Source: CAXSDR01 sp964236445 (GTDB taxonomy: Bacteria; Actinomycetota; Actinomycetes; Motilibacterales; Motilibacteraceae). From it: 28,541 nt of DNA. Position numbers and translations under genes: made by a program. This document shows, piece by piece, positions 11,157 through 18,181 of the stretch; position 1 is the stretch's first letter, and each line of letters begins with the position of its first letter. The notes beneath the pieces are model-generated. The model had not been told where the DNA came from. It was given only the letters and a program-made list of their open reading frames with translations, and made no database searches. The stretch is from the NCBI GenBank assembly GCA_964236445.1, contig CAXSDR010000043.1:1-28541 (forward strand), in the 5' to 3' direction.

Positions 11157-11185
11157 TTGACCGGCCCCCGCGGGGTGCATACCGT
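11157..11185 (+). promoter_or_regulatory. bldD promoter (sigma-70/HrdB type)
   Basis: TTGACC (11157-11162) and TACCGT (11180-11185) are separated by 17 bp, a good match to the housekeeping actinobacterial consensus. Transcription would start near 11192, giving a leader of about 43 nt to the bldD ATG. The spacer contains the perfect palindrome CCCCGCGGGG (11166-11175), which is unusual for a promoter spacer. Confidence 0.65.
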
Positions 11186-11193
11186 CACTCTCG

Positions 11194-11210
11194 GTCACCA
11201 AAGCGGTGAC
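11194..11210. promoter_or_regulatory. Operator-like repeat GTCACC-N5-GGTGAC at the bldD start site
   Basis: Perfect 6-bp arms flank AAAGC and cover the predicted +1 to +18 of the bldD transcript; an extra GTCAC lies just before it at 11184-11188. BldD is known to repress its own promoter in Streptomyces, and this location suits a roadblock at the start site. Assignment to BldD itself is inference because the arm order (TCAC...GTGA) is the reverse of the usual box. Confidence 0.45.
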
Positions 11211-11234
11211 GAGTCCTGGGGGGGATGAACACAC

Positions 11235-11726
11235 ATGGCAAGTGATTACGGACGAGCGCTGGGTTCGCGCCTACGCGCGATTCGGACGCAGCAAGGGCTG
11301 TCCCTGCACGGTGTCGAAGAGAAGTCCTTGGGCCGCTGGAAGGCGGTCGTCGTCGGTTCCTACGAGCGAGGCGACCGGGCGGTCACGGTGCAGCGGCTGG
11401 CTGAGCTGGCCGACTTCTACAGCGTCCCCGTCGCGGAGATGCTGCCCGAAGGATCTCCCGGCGGGGCTCACGAGCCGCCGCCGCGCCTGATCATCGACCT
11501 GGAGCGGCTGCAGTCGGTCCCGGCCGAGAAGGCAGGTCCGCTGGCGCGCTACGCCGCCACGATCCAGAGCCAGCGGGGCGACTACAACGGGCGGGTGCTC
11601 TCGATCCGCCAGGACGACCTGCGCACGCTCGCGGTCATCTATGACCAGTCGCCCAGCCTGCTGACGGACCAGCTCATCGGGTGGGGCGTGCTCAACGCCG
11701 AAGCGCGCCGCGCCGTCGAGGACTAG
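11235..11726 (+). CDS. bldD: c-di-GMP-responsive developmental regulator BldD
   Basis: BldD is a DNA-binding repressor whose dimerisation on DNA is driven by cyclic di-GMP. In Streptomyces it holds back sporulation genes. The 163-residue protein has an XRE-type helix-turn-helix at about residues 8-72 and a C-terminal domain. The c-di-GMP signature RGD-X8-RQDD is intact, with Arg114, Asp116, Arg125 and Asp128 at the same positions as I recall for Streptomyces coelicolor BldD. A G-rich Shine-Dalgarno-like stretch (11218-11224) precedes the ATG. It lies between the divergent pyr operon and the convergent nusB, as in Streptomyces. The targets in this organism cannot be read from the window. Confidence 0.95.
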   Translation: MASDYGRALGSRLRAIRTQQGLSLHGVEEKSLGRWKAVVVGSYERGDRAVTVQRLAELADFYSVPVAEMLPEGSPGGAHEPPPRLIIDLERLQSVPAEKAGPLARYAATIQSQRGDYNGRVLSIRQDDLRTLAVIYDQSPSLLTDQLIGWGVLNAEARRAVED

Positions 11727-11750
11727 CCCGGACCAGCCCGGACTAGCCCG
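11721..11750 (+). repeat. Three tandem decamers GACYAGCCCG at the bldD 3' end
   Basis: Units 11721-11730, 11731-11740 and 11741-11750 are GACTAGCCCG, GACCAGCCCG and GACTAGCCCG. The first contains the last bases and TAG stop of bldD. They probably arose by local duplication. Confidence 0.75.
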
Positions 11751-11761
11751 CGAAGTCCCCG

Positions 11762-11783
11762 GCTGGACGCCCGAGCGTCCAGC
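11762..11783. terminator. Hairpin after bldD
   Basis: GCTGGACG and CGTCCAGC form a perfect 8-bp stem around CCCGAG, 36 nt after the bldD stop. There is no clear T-tract, as is common for actinobacterial terminators. Confidence 0.6.
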
Positions 11784-11789
11784 GCCGCT

Positions 11790-11816
11790 CTGCCTGAGCT
11801 GGTTGACGTCAGGCAG
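11790..11816. terminator. Hairpin at the nusB stop, bidirectional
   Basis: CTGCCTGA and TCAGGCAG form a perfect 8-bp stem around an 11-nt loop. The right arm contains the nusB TGA stop (11809-11811, minus strand). Together with the neighbouring hairpin it separates the convergent bldD and nusB transcripts. Confidence 0.5.
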
Positions 11817-12327
11817 GGTCGGGGGACGGCACGCTGTCCCTGCCGGAGCCCTCCTCGCGGGGAGATGCTTCGCGCAGCGGCAGCAGGCTCGCGAGCACGC
11901 CGTTGAGAAAACCGGGTGACTCGTCGGTCGAGAGGTCGCCCGCGAGGGCGAGCGCCTCGGAGATCGCGACCGCAGGTGGGACCTCGGTCTCGTAGAGCAG
12001 CTCGTAGGCGGCCAGGCGCAGCAGCGACCGGTCGACGGCGGGCATCCGATCGAGCGTCCAGCCCTCGGCGTATCGCGTGATCAGCTCGTCGATGCGCTCG
12101 CGATGGGCGGCGACTCCGTGGACGAGCACGCTGACGTAGGGGTTCATCGGGGACTCGGCCCTGGCCTCGCGGTCGGCCAGACACCGCAGGGGGTCCCCCG
12201 ACCTCGCGTCGGCCTCGAACAGCACGTCCAGGGCGCGCTTGCGCGCCTTGGTGCGGGTTGTCGCGACCCCTGCAGGCCGCGTCGGGCCCGACGGCACCCC
12301 GGTGCCCGGGTCGTCGACCCGGCCCAT
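11809..12327 (-). CDS. nusB: Transcription antitermination factor NusB
   Basis: NusB joins NusE (ribosomal protein S10) at boxA RNA for rRNA antitermination. The 172-residue protein has the all-helical NusB pattern: ARKRALDVLFEADARS near the start, YVSVLVHGVAAHRERIDELI in the middle, then MPAVDRSLLRLAAYELLYE and AISEALALAGDLSTDESPGFLNGVL. The N-terminal 25 residues and the acidic/Ser-rich C-terminal tail are variable extensions. The ATG at 12327 follows the efp stop by 8 nt, so the two are co-transcribed. The order efp-nusB is conserved in actinobacteria. Confidence 0.94.
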   Translation of the reverse strand: MGRVDDPGTGVPSGPTRPAGVATTRTKARKRALDVLFEADARSGDPLRCLADREARAESPMNPYVSVLVHGVAAHRERIDELITRYAEGWTLDRMPAVDRSLLRLAAYELLYETEVPPAVAISEALALAGDLSTDESPGFLNGVLASLLPLREASPREEGSGRDSVPSPDPA

Positions 12328-12335
12328 CTCGGCGC

Positions 12336-12899
12336 TCAGCCCGTCACGCGGCCGAGGTAGGACCCGTCGCGGGTGTCGACCTTGATCTTCTCGCCCGGCG
12401 TCAGGAACAGCGGGACGGCGATCTCGGCGCCCGTCTCGAGCCGCGCGGGCTTGGTGCCACCGGTCGACCGGTCGCCCTGCAGGCCGGGCTCGGTGTATTC
12501 GATGACCAGCTCCACCGACGCCGGCATCTCGACGTAGAGCGCCACACCCTCGTGCGTCGCGATCATGGCCTCCTGGTTCTCCAGGAGGTAGTTCGCGGCG
12601 TCACCGACGGTGGCCGACGGGACGTTGAGCTGCTCATAGGTGCCGAGATCCATGAAGACGTAGTCGGAGCCGTCCTTGTAGAGGTATTGCATGTCGCGCT
12701 TGTCGACGCTGGCGGTCTCGACCTTCACGCCTGCGTTGAACGTGCGGTCGACCACCTTGCCGGACAGGACGTTCTTGAGCTTGGTGCGCACGAAGGCGCC
12801 GCCCTTGCCGGGCTTGACGTGCTGGAACTCGACAACCGCCCACAGCTGGTTGTCCAGGTTGAGCACGAGGCCGTTCTTGAGATCGTTGGTCGTTGCCAC
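12336..12899 (-). CDS. efp: Translation elongation factor P
   Basis: EF-P rescues ribosomes stalled at polyproline stretches. The 187-residue length and three beta-barrel domains fit the family. The tip loop reads KPGKGGA with Lys32, where other bacteria add beta-lysine, rhamnose (on Arg) or 5-aminopentanol. In actinobacteria this lysine is reported to act unmodified. No modification gene is near. The start is GTG at 12899 with an AAGGG element upstream. Polyproline-containing or Pro-rich proteins in this window (for example the PilP-like linker) are possible clients, but that is conjecture. Confidence 0.96.
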   Translation of the reverse strand: MATTNDLKNGLVLNLDNQLWAVVEFQHVKPGKGGAFVRTKLKNVLSGKVVDRTFNAGVKVETASVDKRDMQYLYKDGSDYVFMDLGTYEQLNVPSATVGDAANYLLENQEAMIATHEGVALYVEMPASVELVIEYTEPGLQGDRSTGGTKPARLETGAEIAVPLFLTPGEKIKVDTRDGSYLGRVTG

Positions 12900-12919
12900 T
12901 GTGGTGCTGCGCCCTTCGT

Positions 12920-14023
12920 TCAGCCGAGGACGAGCAGGTCTCTCGTCGTCTTCGTGAGGTGTTCGGGTCTGCGACCGCGAGCGCGTATGAGAACGGTGTC
13001 CTCGATGCGGACCCCGCCTCGTCCCGCGAGGTAGACCCCCGGCTCCACGGTCACAGGCGTACGGGGGCGCAGCCTACCCGTGCCGCTCGGGACCAGCATC
13101 GGTGCCTCGTGGACCTCGAGCCCGACGCCGTGGCCGAGACCATGCAGGAACTCCTCCCCGCGGCCGGCCTCGACCACGACCGCGCGGGCCGCGGCGTCGA
13201 CGTCACGGCACAGCACGCCCTCGAACGCGGCGGCGAGACCGGCATCCTGGGCACGGCGTACGAGCGCGTGAAGCTCGCTCTGCCAGGAAGCCGGAGGGCC
13301 CAGGACGCCGGTGCGGGTCGTGTCCGCGCAGTAGCCCTGCCACCGGGCACCGCAGTCGATCGTCAGCAGGTCACCCTGGCGCAGCACGCGGTCCGTGGGG
13401 ACGTGGTGCGGGATGGCCGAGTGCTCCCCCGCGGCGACGATGCTGGGAAACGCCACGCCGTCGGCGCCGAGCTCCAGGAACCGGCTCTCGAGCCTGCGCG
13501 CCACCTCGCGCTCGGTCATGCCGGGCGCCACGGCCGCCAGCGTCTCGGCGAGGGCTCTGTCGGTGACCGCGCACGCGGTGCCCAGCGCTGCCAGCTCGTC
13601 GTCGTCCTTGACGATCCGGAGCTCGTCCACGGCGAGCCCCAGACCCAGCACCTCGACGCCGCCCGCGCCTGCGAGCGCCGCCACCAGGCGGCCGTGCTGG
13701 GCCATCGTCATCTCGTGGTCCTCCACGCCCACCCGCCGGCAGCCGCGCTCGCGCACCAGGGCTGCGAACGCCGCCAGCACGTCGCGGTCCAGCAGCAGGG
13801 CGAGGTCGGGCGCCACCGCCTGCGCGATGTCGCGGTAGCGCCCGTCCGTGACGAGGACGTCATCCGCAGCCGAGCGTCCGTCGAGGAACAGGCCCGCGTT
13901 CGAGGACACGAGCCCGCTGAGGTAGGTGACGTTGACGCCACGGGTGAGCAGAACCGCGTCGAGGTCACCCGACCGGGCCGTTTCGCGTAGCAGCTGGCGT
14001 CGGCGGGCGGTTCGTGCGGTCAC
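12920..14023 (-). CDS. pepQ: M24-family Xaa-Pro peptidase (aminopeptidase P / PepQ-like)
   Basis: This is a cytosolic metallopeptidase cleaving bonds involving proline. The 367 residues comprise a creatinase-type N-terminal domain and a pita-bread catalytic domain. The five metal ligands are present: Asp223 and Asp234 (TIDCGARWQGYCADTTRTG), His298 (HGLGHGVG), Glu327 (TVEPGVY) and Glu341 (VRIEDTV). I chose the GTG at 14023, with GGTGGG just upstream; the frame extends further to 14134, but those residues look like shadow sequence, and the chosen length fits the mycobacterial PepQ. Upstream GTG codons at 14044 and 14050 are alternatives. The gene sits 20 nt before efp, the usual actinobacterial order. 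Confidence 0.9.
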   Translation of the reverse strand: MTARTARRRQLLRETARSGDLDAVLLTRGVNVTYLSGLVSSNAGLFLDGRSAADDVLVTDGRYRDIAQAVAPDLALLLDRDVLAAFAALVRERGCRRVGVEDHEMTMAQHGRLVAALAGAGGVEVLGLGLAVDELRIVKDDDELAALGTACAVTDRALAETLAAVAPGMTEREVARRLESRFLELGADGVAFPSIVAAGEHSAIPHHVPTDRVLRQGDLLTIDCGARWQGYCADTTRTGVLGPPASWQSELHALVRRAQDAGLAAAFEGVLCRDVDAAARAVVVEAGRGEEFLHGLGHGVGLEVHEAPMLVPSGTGRLRPRTPVTVEPGVYLAGRGGVRIEDTVLIRARGRRPEHLTKTTRDLLVLG

Positions 14024-14029
14024 CGGCCC

Positions 14030-14035
14030 ACCGTA
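14030..14035 (-). promoter_or_regulatory. Possible -10 element giving a leaderless pepQ transcript
   Basis: On the minus strand TACGGT ends six bases before the pepQ GTG, so transcription could start at or next to the start codon. Leaderless mRNAs are common in actinobacteria. There is no matching -35. A perfect TTGACA at 14080-14075 is too far away to pair with it. Confidence 0.28.
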
Positions 14036-14139
14036 CCCAGGCACCGTCACCCGTTCGGCGCACGCAAGGGGCGGTGTCAACGGGCCGATCACCCTGGGGA
14101 ACGGGGGCGCTCCGGCCTCCTGCACTGGAGGCACACATC

Positions 14140-16587
14140 GTGAAGCATCTGCGCAGCACCGCTCTGGCGCTGACGACGGTGGTGAGCACCGCCATCGGCG
14201 GCATCGGCTTGTTCGCCGACAGCGCCACCGCTGGTAGCGCCACCGTCGCGTCGCCGTTCAGCGCGACGTCCGTCCCCGTGATCGCCGGCCCCGCCGACGA
14301 CACCAAGGTGGTCCTCAAGGACGTCGTGCTCGACTGGGCACCCCTGCGTGGTGCGACGTCGTATCGCGTGCAGGTGAGCACCTCGGACGACTGGTCCGAC
14401 GTGCCGGTCCTCGACAAGACCGTGACCTCCTCCGAGCTCACGCTGCCGGTCGACCTGCCGCACGCCAGCTACTTCTGGCGCGTCCGGGGGCTCGACGCCG
14501 GCACGAATCGCAGCCCGTGGTCCGCCACCCGTGCCTTCAACCGCGGCTGGAAGGCGCGCTCCGCGCCGGTGCAGCCCGTCGGCGCGTGGGCGGGTGACCA
14601 GGTCGGCCGCTTCATCTGGACGCCGGTCCCCGGTGCCTCGTTCTACGAGCTCCAGATCAGCGCCTCAGCGACCTTCAGCACGAACGGCGCCACGGTGCAG
14701 GGCAAGGCGCCCATCGACACCTGCTTCACGATCCACACCACCGTCACTCCGGCACACAGCGCGGCCGACAGCCTGTCCAAGGGGGTCGGAGACTGCTTCT
14801 TCACCAAGAACACCTTCTGGGACGGCGCGACCTACTACTGGCGCGTACGCGCTCACGACGGCACGGGCACAGCCGGAACCTGGGTGACCGGCGGGGTGAG
14901 CGCGAACGGCCTGTCGCCCCTCGCACCCGGCACCGAAGAGAACCAGCTCGTCAGCGCGTGCCCGCAGACAGCAGTCAGCAGCTCGGCGGCTCCGACGTTC
15001 GGCCAGGGACGCCCGTCACCCTCACCGAGCGCATCCGCATCGGCATCTGACTCGGCCTCGGCGTCGGCCTCGGCCTCGGCCTCGGCGTCGGCCTCTGCGT
15101 CGGCCTCGGCGTCTGCTTCTGCTTCTGACTCTGCCTCCGCGTCTGCGTCTGCCTCCTCGACCGACGCCGCGCCCGGGGGTGGCAGCTGCATTCCGTCCAC
15201 CACCTCCGAGGCGAGTCTCTGGTCCGCCACGACGGCGTTCTCCATGCCGGTCGGAGCGTTCACCGGAACGAAGGCCGCCGTGGGCTCCCTGCCGACACCA
15301 CCTGCGGTCGGGCTCGTCGACGGTGGCTGCCTCAACGGCGTCTGCTCCGACACCCCGACGCTCACGTGGTCGCCGATCGCCGGTGCCACCTGGTATCGCG
15401 TGGTGCTGTTCCTCGACGAGACCGATGACGGCGAACCGTCGAACATCGTGCGCGAGTGGGAGACACCGTTCACGACCTACACCCCGATCGAGTCGCTTCC
15501 GGACTACACCGGCGGCACGGGCTACCACTTCGGGATCCAGCCGTGCACGAACACCGCCTGCGTGACCGACGTCGCGGAGACGAGCGTGCGGCTGCGGTCA
15601 CGTCCGGTCAGCGCCATCGCCCCGGCGGACAACACGACGCTGACGAGCGACGAGGTCGTGCTGGACTGGGACGACTATCTCGCCTCGGGCACCGGCAAGG
15701 ACACCCGCGAGGCGCGTCAGTACAACGTCGAGGTGTCGACGAGCGCCGACTTCGACGACGTCGTGGACTCGGCGACCGTCGACGCATCGCGCTATGTCGC
15801 TGCCGACAAGAGCTACGCCAACGGCACCTACTACTGGCGCGTGCAGAGCACGGACGAGAGTGGGCACTTCGGCGCCTGGTCGCAGGCCCGCTCCTTCACC
15901 CGCGACAACACCCCCGCCACGGTCACCCTCTCGCTCAAGGACGGCTTCGACCTCAGCGCTCCGCTGGTCCTCACGTTCAGCGAGGCCGTTCGGGGTGTCA
16001 GCAAGTCCACGGTGCGCGTCCAGGCCCTCAGCAGCGGAGCAGCGGTCGCGGGTGTGTGGTCCGGCAGCGGTGTCAGCTGGCGCTTCATCCCCTCGAACGG
16101 CTGGGTGACGGGTGAGACGTACGCCGTCGCCGTCCTCGACGGTGTCGTGGACAGCGTGGGTACGCCGGCGGCAGCATTCGCCGCCTCGGTGCGCGCTGCC
16201 ACGGTGGCCGACACGATGGGCCGCGGCGTGAGCCGCAGCGGCGCGTCGGGCTGGGCAGCCCGCAACGCCTCCGACGCGGTGGGCAGGTCCTACGCACTGA
16301 CGGTGAAGCCCACGGCGGCGCGGCGCTCCACCATGAAGGCGTCCGTCGTCGGCAAGTCCGTCAAGCTCTACGCCTGCCGGAGCCCGCGTTCAGGCAAGGT
16401 CGCGATCTCCCTCGACGGGCAGGCGCTGAGCACCATCGACCTCTACCGCCACTACAGCGGCTGCGGCCTGGTGCTGCTCAAGGCGGTTCCCGCGGGGGCG
16501 CACACGGTGACGATCACCGCGCTCGGCAGCAAGAACAAGGCATCGAAGGGCACAGCGGTCGGGATCGACGCGATCGTGACCACCTGA
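14140..16587 (+). CDS. Large secreted multidomain protein with FN3-like repeats and Ala-Ser linker
   Basis: The start is GTG at 14140, set by GGAGG at 14127-14131. The 815-residue protein has a signal peptide (basic VKHLR, hydrophobic core, likely ATA|G cleavage near residue 31). Two FN3-like beta-domains follow (about 47-133 and 150-255; recurring motifs LDWAPLRGATSYRVQV and YYWRVR), then a Ser/Ala/Asp repeat linker (293-340), two more FN3-like domains (about 375-590), a Big_5/SwmB-like Ig domain (about 592-690, LVLTFSEAVRG) and a C-terminal beta-domain with a Cys pair. Paired cysteines fit an extracytoplasmic location. No LPXTG motif, C-terminal membrane helix or enzyme motif is seen, so it is probably secreted or non-covalently wall-bound. 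Adhesion or matrix function is plausible but unproven. It runs opposite to its neighbours. Confidence 0.85.
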   Translation: MKHLRSTALALTTVVSTAIGGIGLFADSATAGSATVASPFSATSVPVIAGPADDTKVVLKDVVLDWAPLRGATSYRVQVSTSDDWSDVPVLDKTVTSSELTLPVDLPHASYFWRVRGLDAGTNRSPWSATRAFNRGWKARSAPVQPVGAWAGDQVGRFIWTPVPGASFYELQISASATFSTNGATVQGKAPIDTCFTIHTTVTPAHSAADSLSKGVGDCFFTKNTFWDGATYYWRVRAHDGTGTAGTWVTGGVSANGLSPLAPGTEENQLVSACPQTAVSSSAAPTFGQGRPSPSPSASASASDSASASASASASASASASASASASASDSASASASASSTDAAPGGGSCIPSTTSEASLWSATTAFSMPVGAFTGTKAAVGSLPTPPAVGLVDGGCLNGVCSDTPTLTWSPIAGATWYRVVLFLDETDDGEPSNIVREWETPFTTYTPIESLPDYTGGTGYHFGIQPCTNTACVTDVAETSVRLRSRPVSAIAPADNTTLTSDEVVLDWDDYLASGTGKDTREARQYNVEVSTSADFDDVVDSATVDASRYVAADKSYANGTYYWRVQSTDESGHFGAWSQARSFTRDNTPATVTLSLKDGFDLSAPLVLTFSEAVRGVSKSTVRVQALSSGAAVAGVWSGSGVSWRFIPSNGWVTGETYAVAVLDGVVDSVGTPAAAFAASVRAATVADTMGRGVSRSGASGWAARNASDAVGRSYALTVKPTAARRSTMKASVVGKSVKLYACRSPRSGKVAISLDGQALSTIDLYRHYSGCGLVLLKAVPAGAHTVTITALGSKNKASKGTAVGIDAIVTT
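15016..15159 (+). repeat. Ser-Ala(-Asp) codon repeat tract
   Basis: These 48 codons are nearly all TCN, GCN or GAC, giving (SA)n with occasional Asp. The DNA is a degenerate 6-bp repeat (TCGGCC/TCGGCG, later TCTGCN). It encodes a flexible linker, residues 293-340 of the secreted protein. Changes in copy number of the 6-bp unit would stay in frame and alter only linker length. Confidence 0.9.
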
Positions 16588-16602
16588 CGGTCTTCACGGA
16601 CC

Positions 16603-16640
16603 GACGCAGGCCCGTGCCCTCCGGGGGCCGGGCCTGCGTC
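16603..16640. terminator. Strong bidirectional terminator hairpin
   Basis: GACGCAGGCCCG (16603-16614) and CGGGCCTGCGTC (16629-16640) are perfect 12-bp complements around a 14-nt GC-rich loop. It lies between the convergent secreted-protein gene and aroQ and can end both transcripts. Confidence 0.85.
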
Positions 16641-16658
16641 GTGTCGGGAACCGGAGCG

Positions 16659-17099
16659 TCAGCCCAGCAACGTGGCGATCGCCTGCAGCGCGAGACGGTA
16701 GGAGTCGATGCCGAACCCGGCGATGGTGCCGGTCGCGACTGCCGCCACCACGCTGATGTGTCGGAACTCCTCGCGCGCCGCCGGGTTGGTCAGGTGCACC
16801 TCGATGAGCGGCGCCCTGCCCGACAGCTGGGCGCAGGCGTCGCGCAGCGCGTAGGAGTAGTGGGTGAACGCAGCGGGGTTGAGCACCACCGGCGTCGCCG
16901 AGTCGGCGGCCTCGTGCAGCCAGTGCACCAGCTGCGTCTCGTCGTCGGTCTGACGCACGTCGGTGGACAGCCCCAGTGCGGCTCCGGCTCGCCGGCACTG
17001 CTCGACAAGGTCGTCGAAGGAGGCGGAGCCGTAGACCTCGGGCTCGCGGCTCCCGAGCCGCCCGAGGTTGGGACCGTTCAGCACCAGCACGACCGTCAC
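16659..17099 (-). CDS. aroQ: 3-dehydroquinate dehydratase, type II
   Basis: AroQ dehydrates 3-dehydroquinate to 3-dehydroshikimate. The 146-residue protein has the small flavodoxin-like type II fold: LNGPNLGRLGSREPEVYG with catalytic Tyr23, LNPAAFTHYSYALRDA with Asn74 and His80, and IEVHLTNPAAREEFRH with His102. The GTG at 17099 overlaps the aroB stop (GTGA). It is the last gene of the aro operon. In mycobacteria the homologue is called aroD. Confidence 0.95.
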   Translation of the reverse strand: MTVVLVLNGPNLGRLGSREPEVYGSASFDDLVEQCRRAGAALGLSTDVRQTDDETQLVHWLHEAADSATPVVLNPAAFTHYSYALRDACAQLSGRAPLIEVHLTNPAAREEFRHISVVAAVATGTIAGFGIDSYRLALQAIATLLG

Positions 17100-18181
17100 A
17101 CCACCACCTCGCCGTAGGCCGCGACCAGCAGCGACGGGTCTGGGCCCTCGAGCCGCCCGGGCCGCGCGACGTCGTCGAGCACGATGAACCGCAGGACGTT
17201 GCCCCGGGACTTCTTGTCGATGCGCATGGCGTCGAGCAGCTTGGGCCAGGAGTCCTCGCCACCGTTGTAGGTGACGGGCAGGCCCACGGAGGTCAGGATC
17301 TCGCGATGCCGCTGCACGACGGCGTCGGGCAGCCTGCCGGCGAGTCGCGCCAGCTCGGCGGCGAACACCATCCCCACCGACACCGCCGCACCGTGGCGCC
17401 ACTGGTAGCGCTCGGCGCGCTCGATCGCATGTCCCAGCGTGTGCCCGTAGTTGAGGAACTCGCGGTCTCCCGACTCGCGCAGGTCGTTCGACACCACCCT
17501 CGCCTTGACCGCGACCGCGCGCTCCACGAGCTCGAGAGTCGCTGCTCCGTCAGGCGAGCACGCGGCCTCGGGGTCGTCCTCGACGAGCTCGAGGATCCTC
17601 GGGTCGGCAATGAACCCGCACTTGACCACCTCTGCCAGACCGGAGACGTAGTCGTGGCGCGGCAGGGTCGTCAGCGCGCCCAGGTCGCACAGCACTCCGG
17701 CCGGCGGATAGAAGCTGCCGACGAGGTTCTTGCCCTCGGCCGTGTTGATGCCCGTCTTGCCACCGACCGCGGCGTCGACCATGCCGAGCAGCGTGGTCGG
17801 CACCTGCACCAGGCGTACGCCGCGCAGCCAGGTCGCCGCGACGAAGCCGGCGACGTCGGTCGTCGACCCGCCGCCGACTCCCACCACCGCGTCGGAGCGG
17901 GTGAAGCCGGAGCGCCCGAGCACCTCCCAGCAGAAAGCCGCCACCTGGGCGGTCTTGGCCTCCTCGCCGTCCGGGATCTCGATGACGATGGCCTCGAAGC
18001 CCTGGGCGGCCAGGTCGTCACGCACCTGCTCCCCCGTGGTGCGCAGCGCCCGCGGATGGACCACCGCGACGCGCTGGGCGCCGTGCAGCAGGGCGGCGAG
18101 CTCGCCCAGCAGCCCGGTGCCGATGACCACGTCGTAGGGCGCGGCTCCGGTGACGCCGACGGTGCGCGTGCGCGACGTCAT
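17096..18181 (-). CDS. aroB: 3-dehydroquinate synthase
   Basis: AroB converts DAHP to 3-dehydroquinate using NAD+ and a divalent metal. The 361-residue protein shows PDGEEAKT, the nucleotide-binding VGVGGGSTTDVAGFVAATW, VPTTLLGMVDAAVGGKTGIN, GLAEVVKCGFI and the metal-ligand region NYGHTLGHAIE. I start it at the ATG at 18181, which overlaps the aroK stop (ATGA); the open frame upstream is shadow. The length is normal for bacterial AroB. Confidence 0.97.
   Translation of the reverse strand: MTSRTRTVGVTGAAPYDVVIGTGLLGELAALLHGAQRVAVVHPRALRTTGEQVRDDLAAQGFEAIVIEIPDGEEAKTAQVAAFCWEVLGRSGFTRSDAVVGVGGGSTTDVAGFVAATWLRGVRLVQVPTTLLGMVDAAVGGKTGINTAEGKNLVGSFYPPAGVLCDLGALTTLPRHDYVSGLAEVVKCGFIADPRILELVEDDPEAACSPDGAATLELVERAVAVKARVVSNDLRESGDREFLNYGHTLGHAIERAERYQWRHGAAVSVGMVFAAELARLAGRLPDAVVQRHREILTSVGLPVTYNGGEDSWPKLLDAMRIDKKSRGNVLRFIVLDDVARPGRLEGPDPSLLVAAYGEVVV

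Larger units (their letters stand above)
10703..11234. other. Divergent pyrR-bldD intergenic control region
   Basis: About 530 bp without a credible gene separates pyrR (minus) from bldD (plus). A plus-strand open frame of 136 codons (10742-11152) begins inside the pyrR leader and has no protein-like character. The right half (from about 11020) is visibly richer in A/T than the flanking genes. It contains the pyr leader, a bldD promoter and at least four inverted repeats, listed separately, several of them built from GTGAC/GTCAC half-sites. Confidence 0.7.

Noticed and set aside
14075..14080. Perfect TTGACA (minus strand) upstream of pepQ as a -35
   Set aside because: No TANNNT hexamer lies 16-19 nt downstream, so I do not call a full promoter.
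15016..15159. Repeat tract as a possible CRISPR or VNTR locus
   Set aside because: There are no spacers and the unit is a 6-bp in-frame codon repeat; it is a protein linker.
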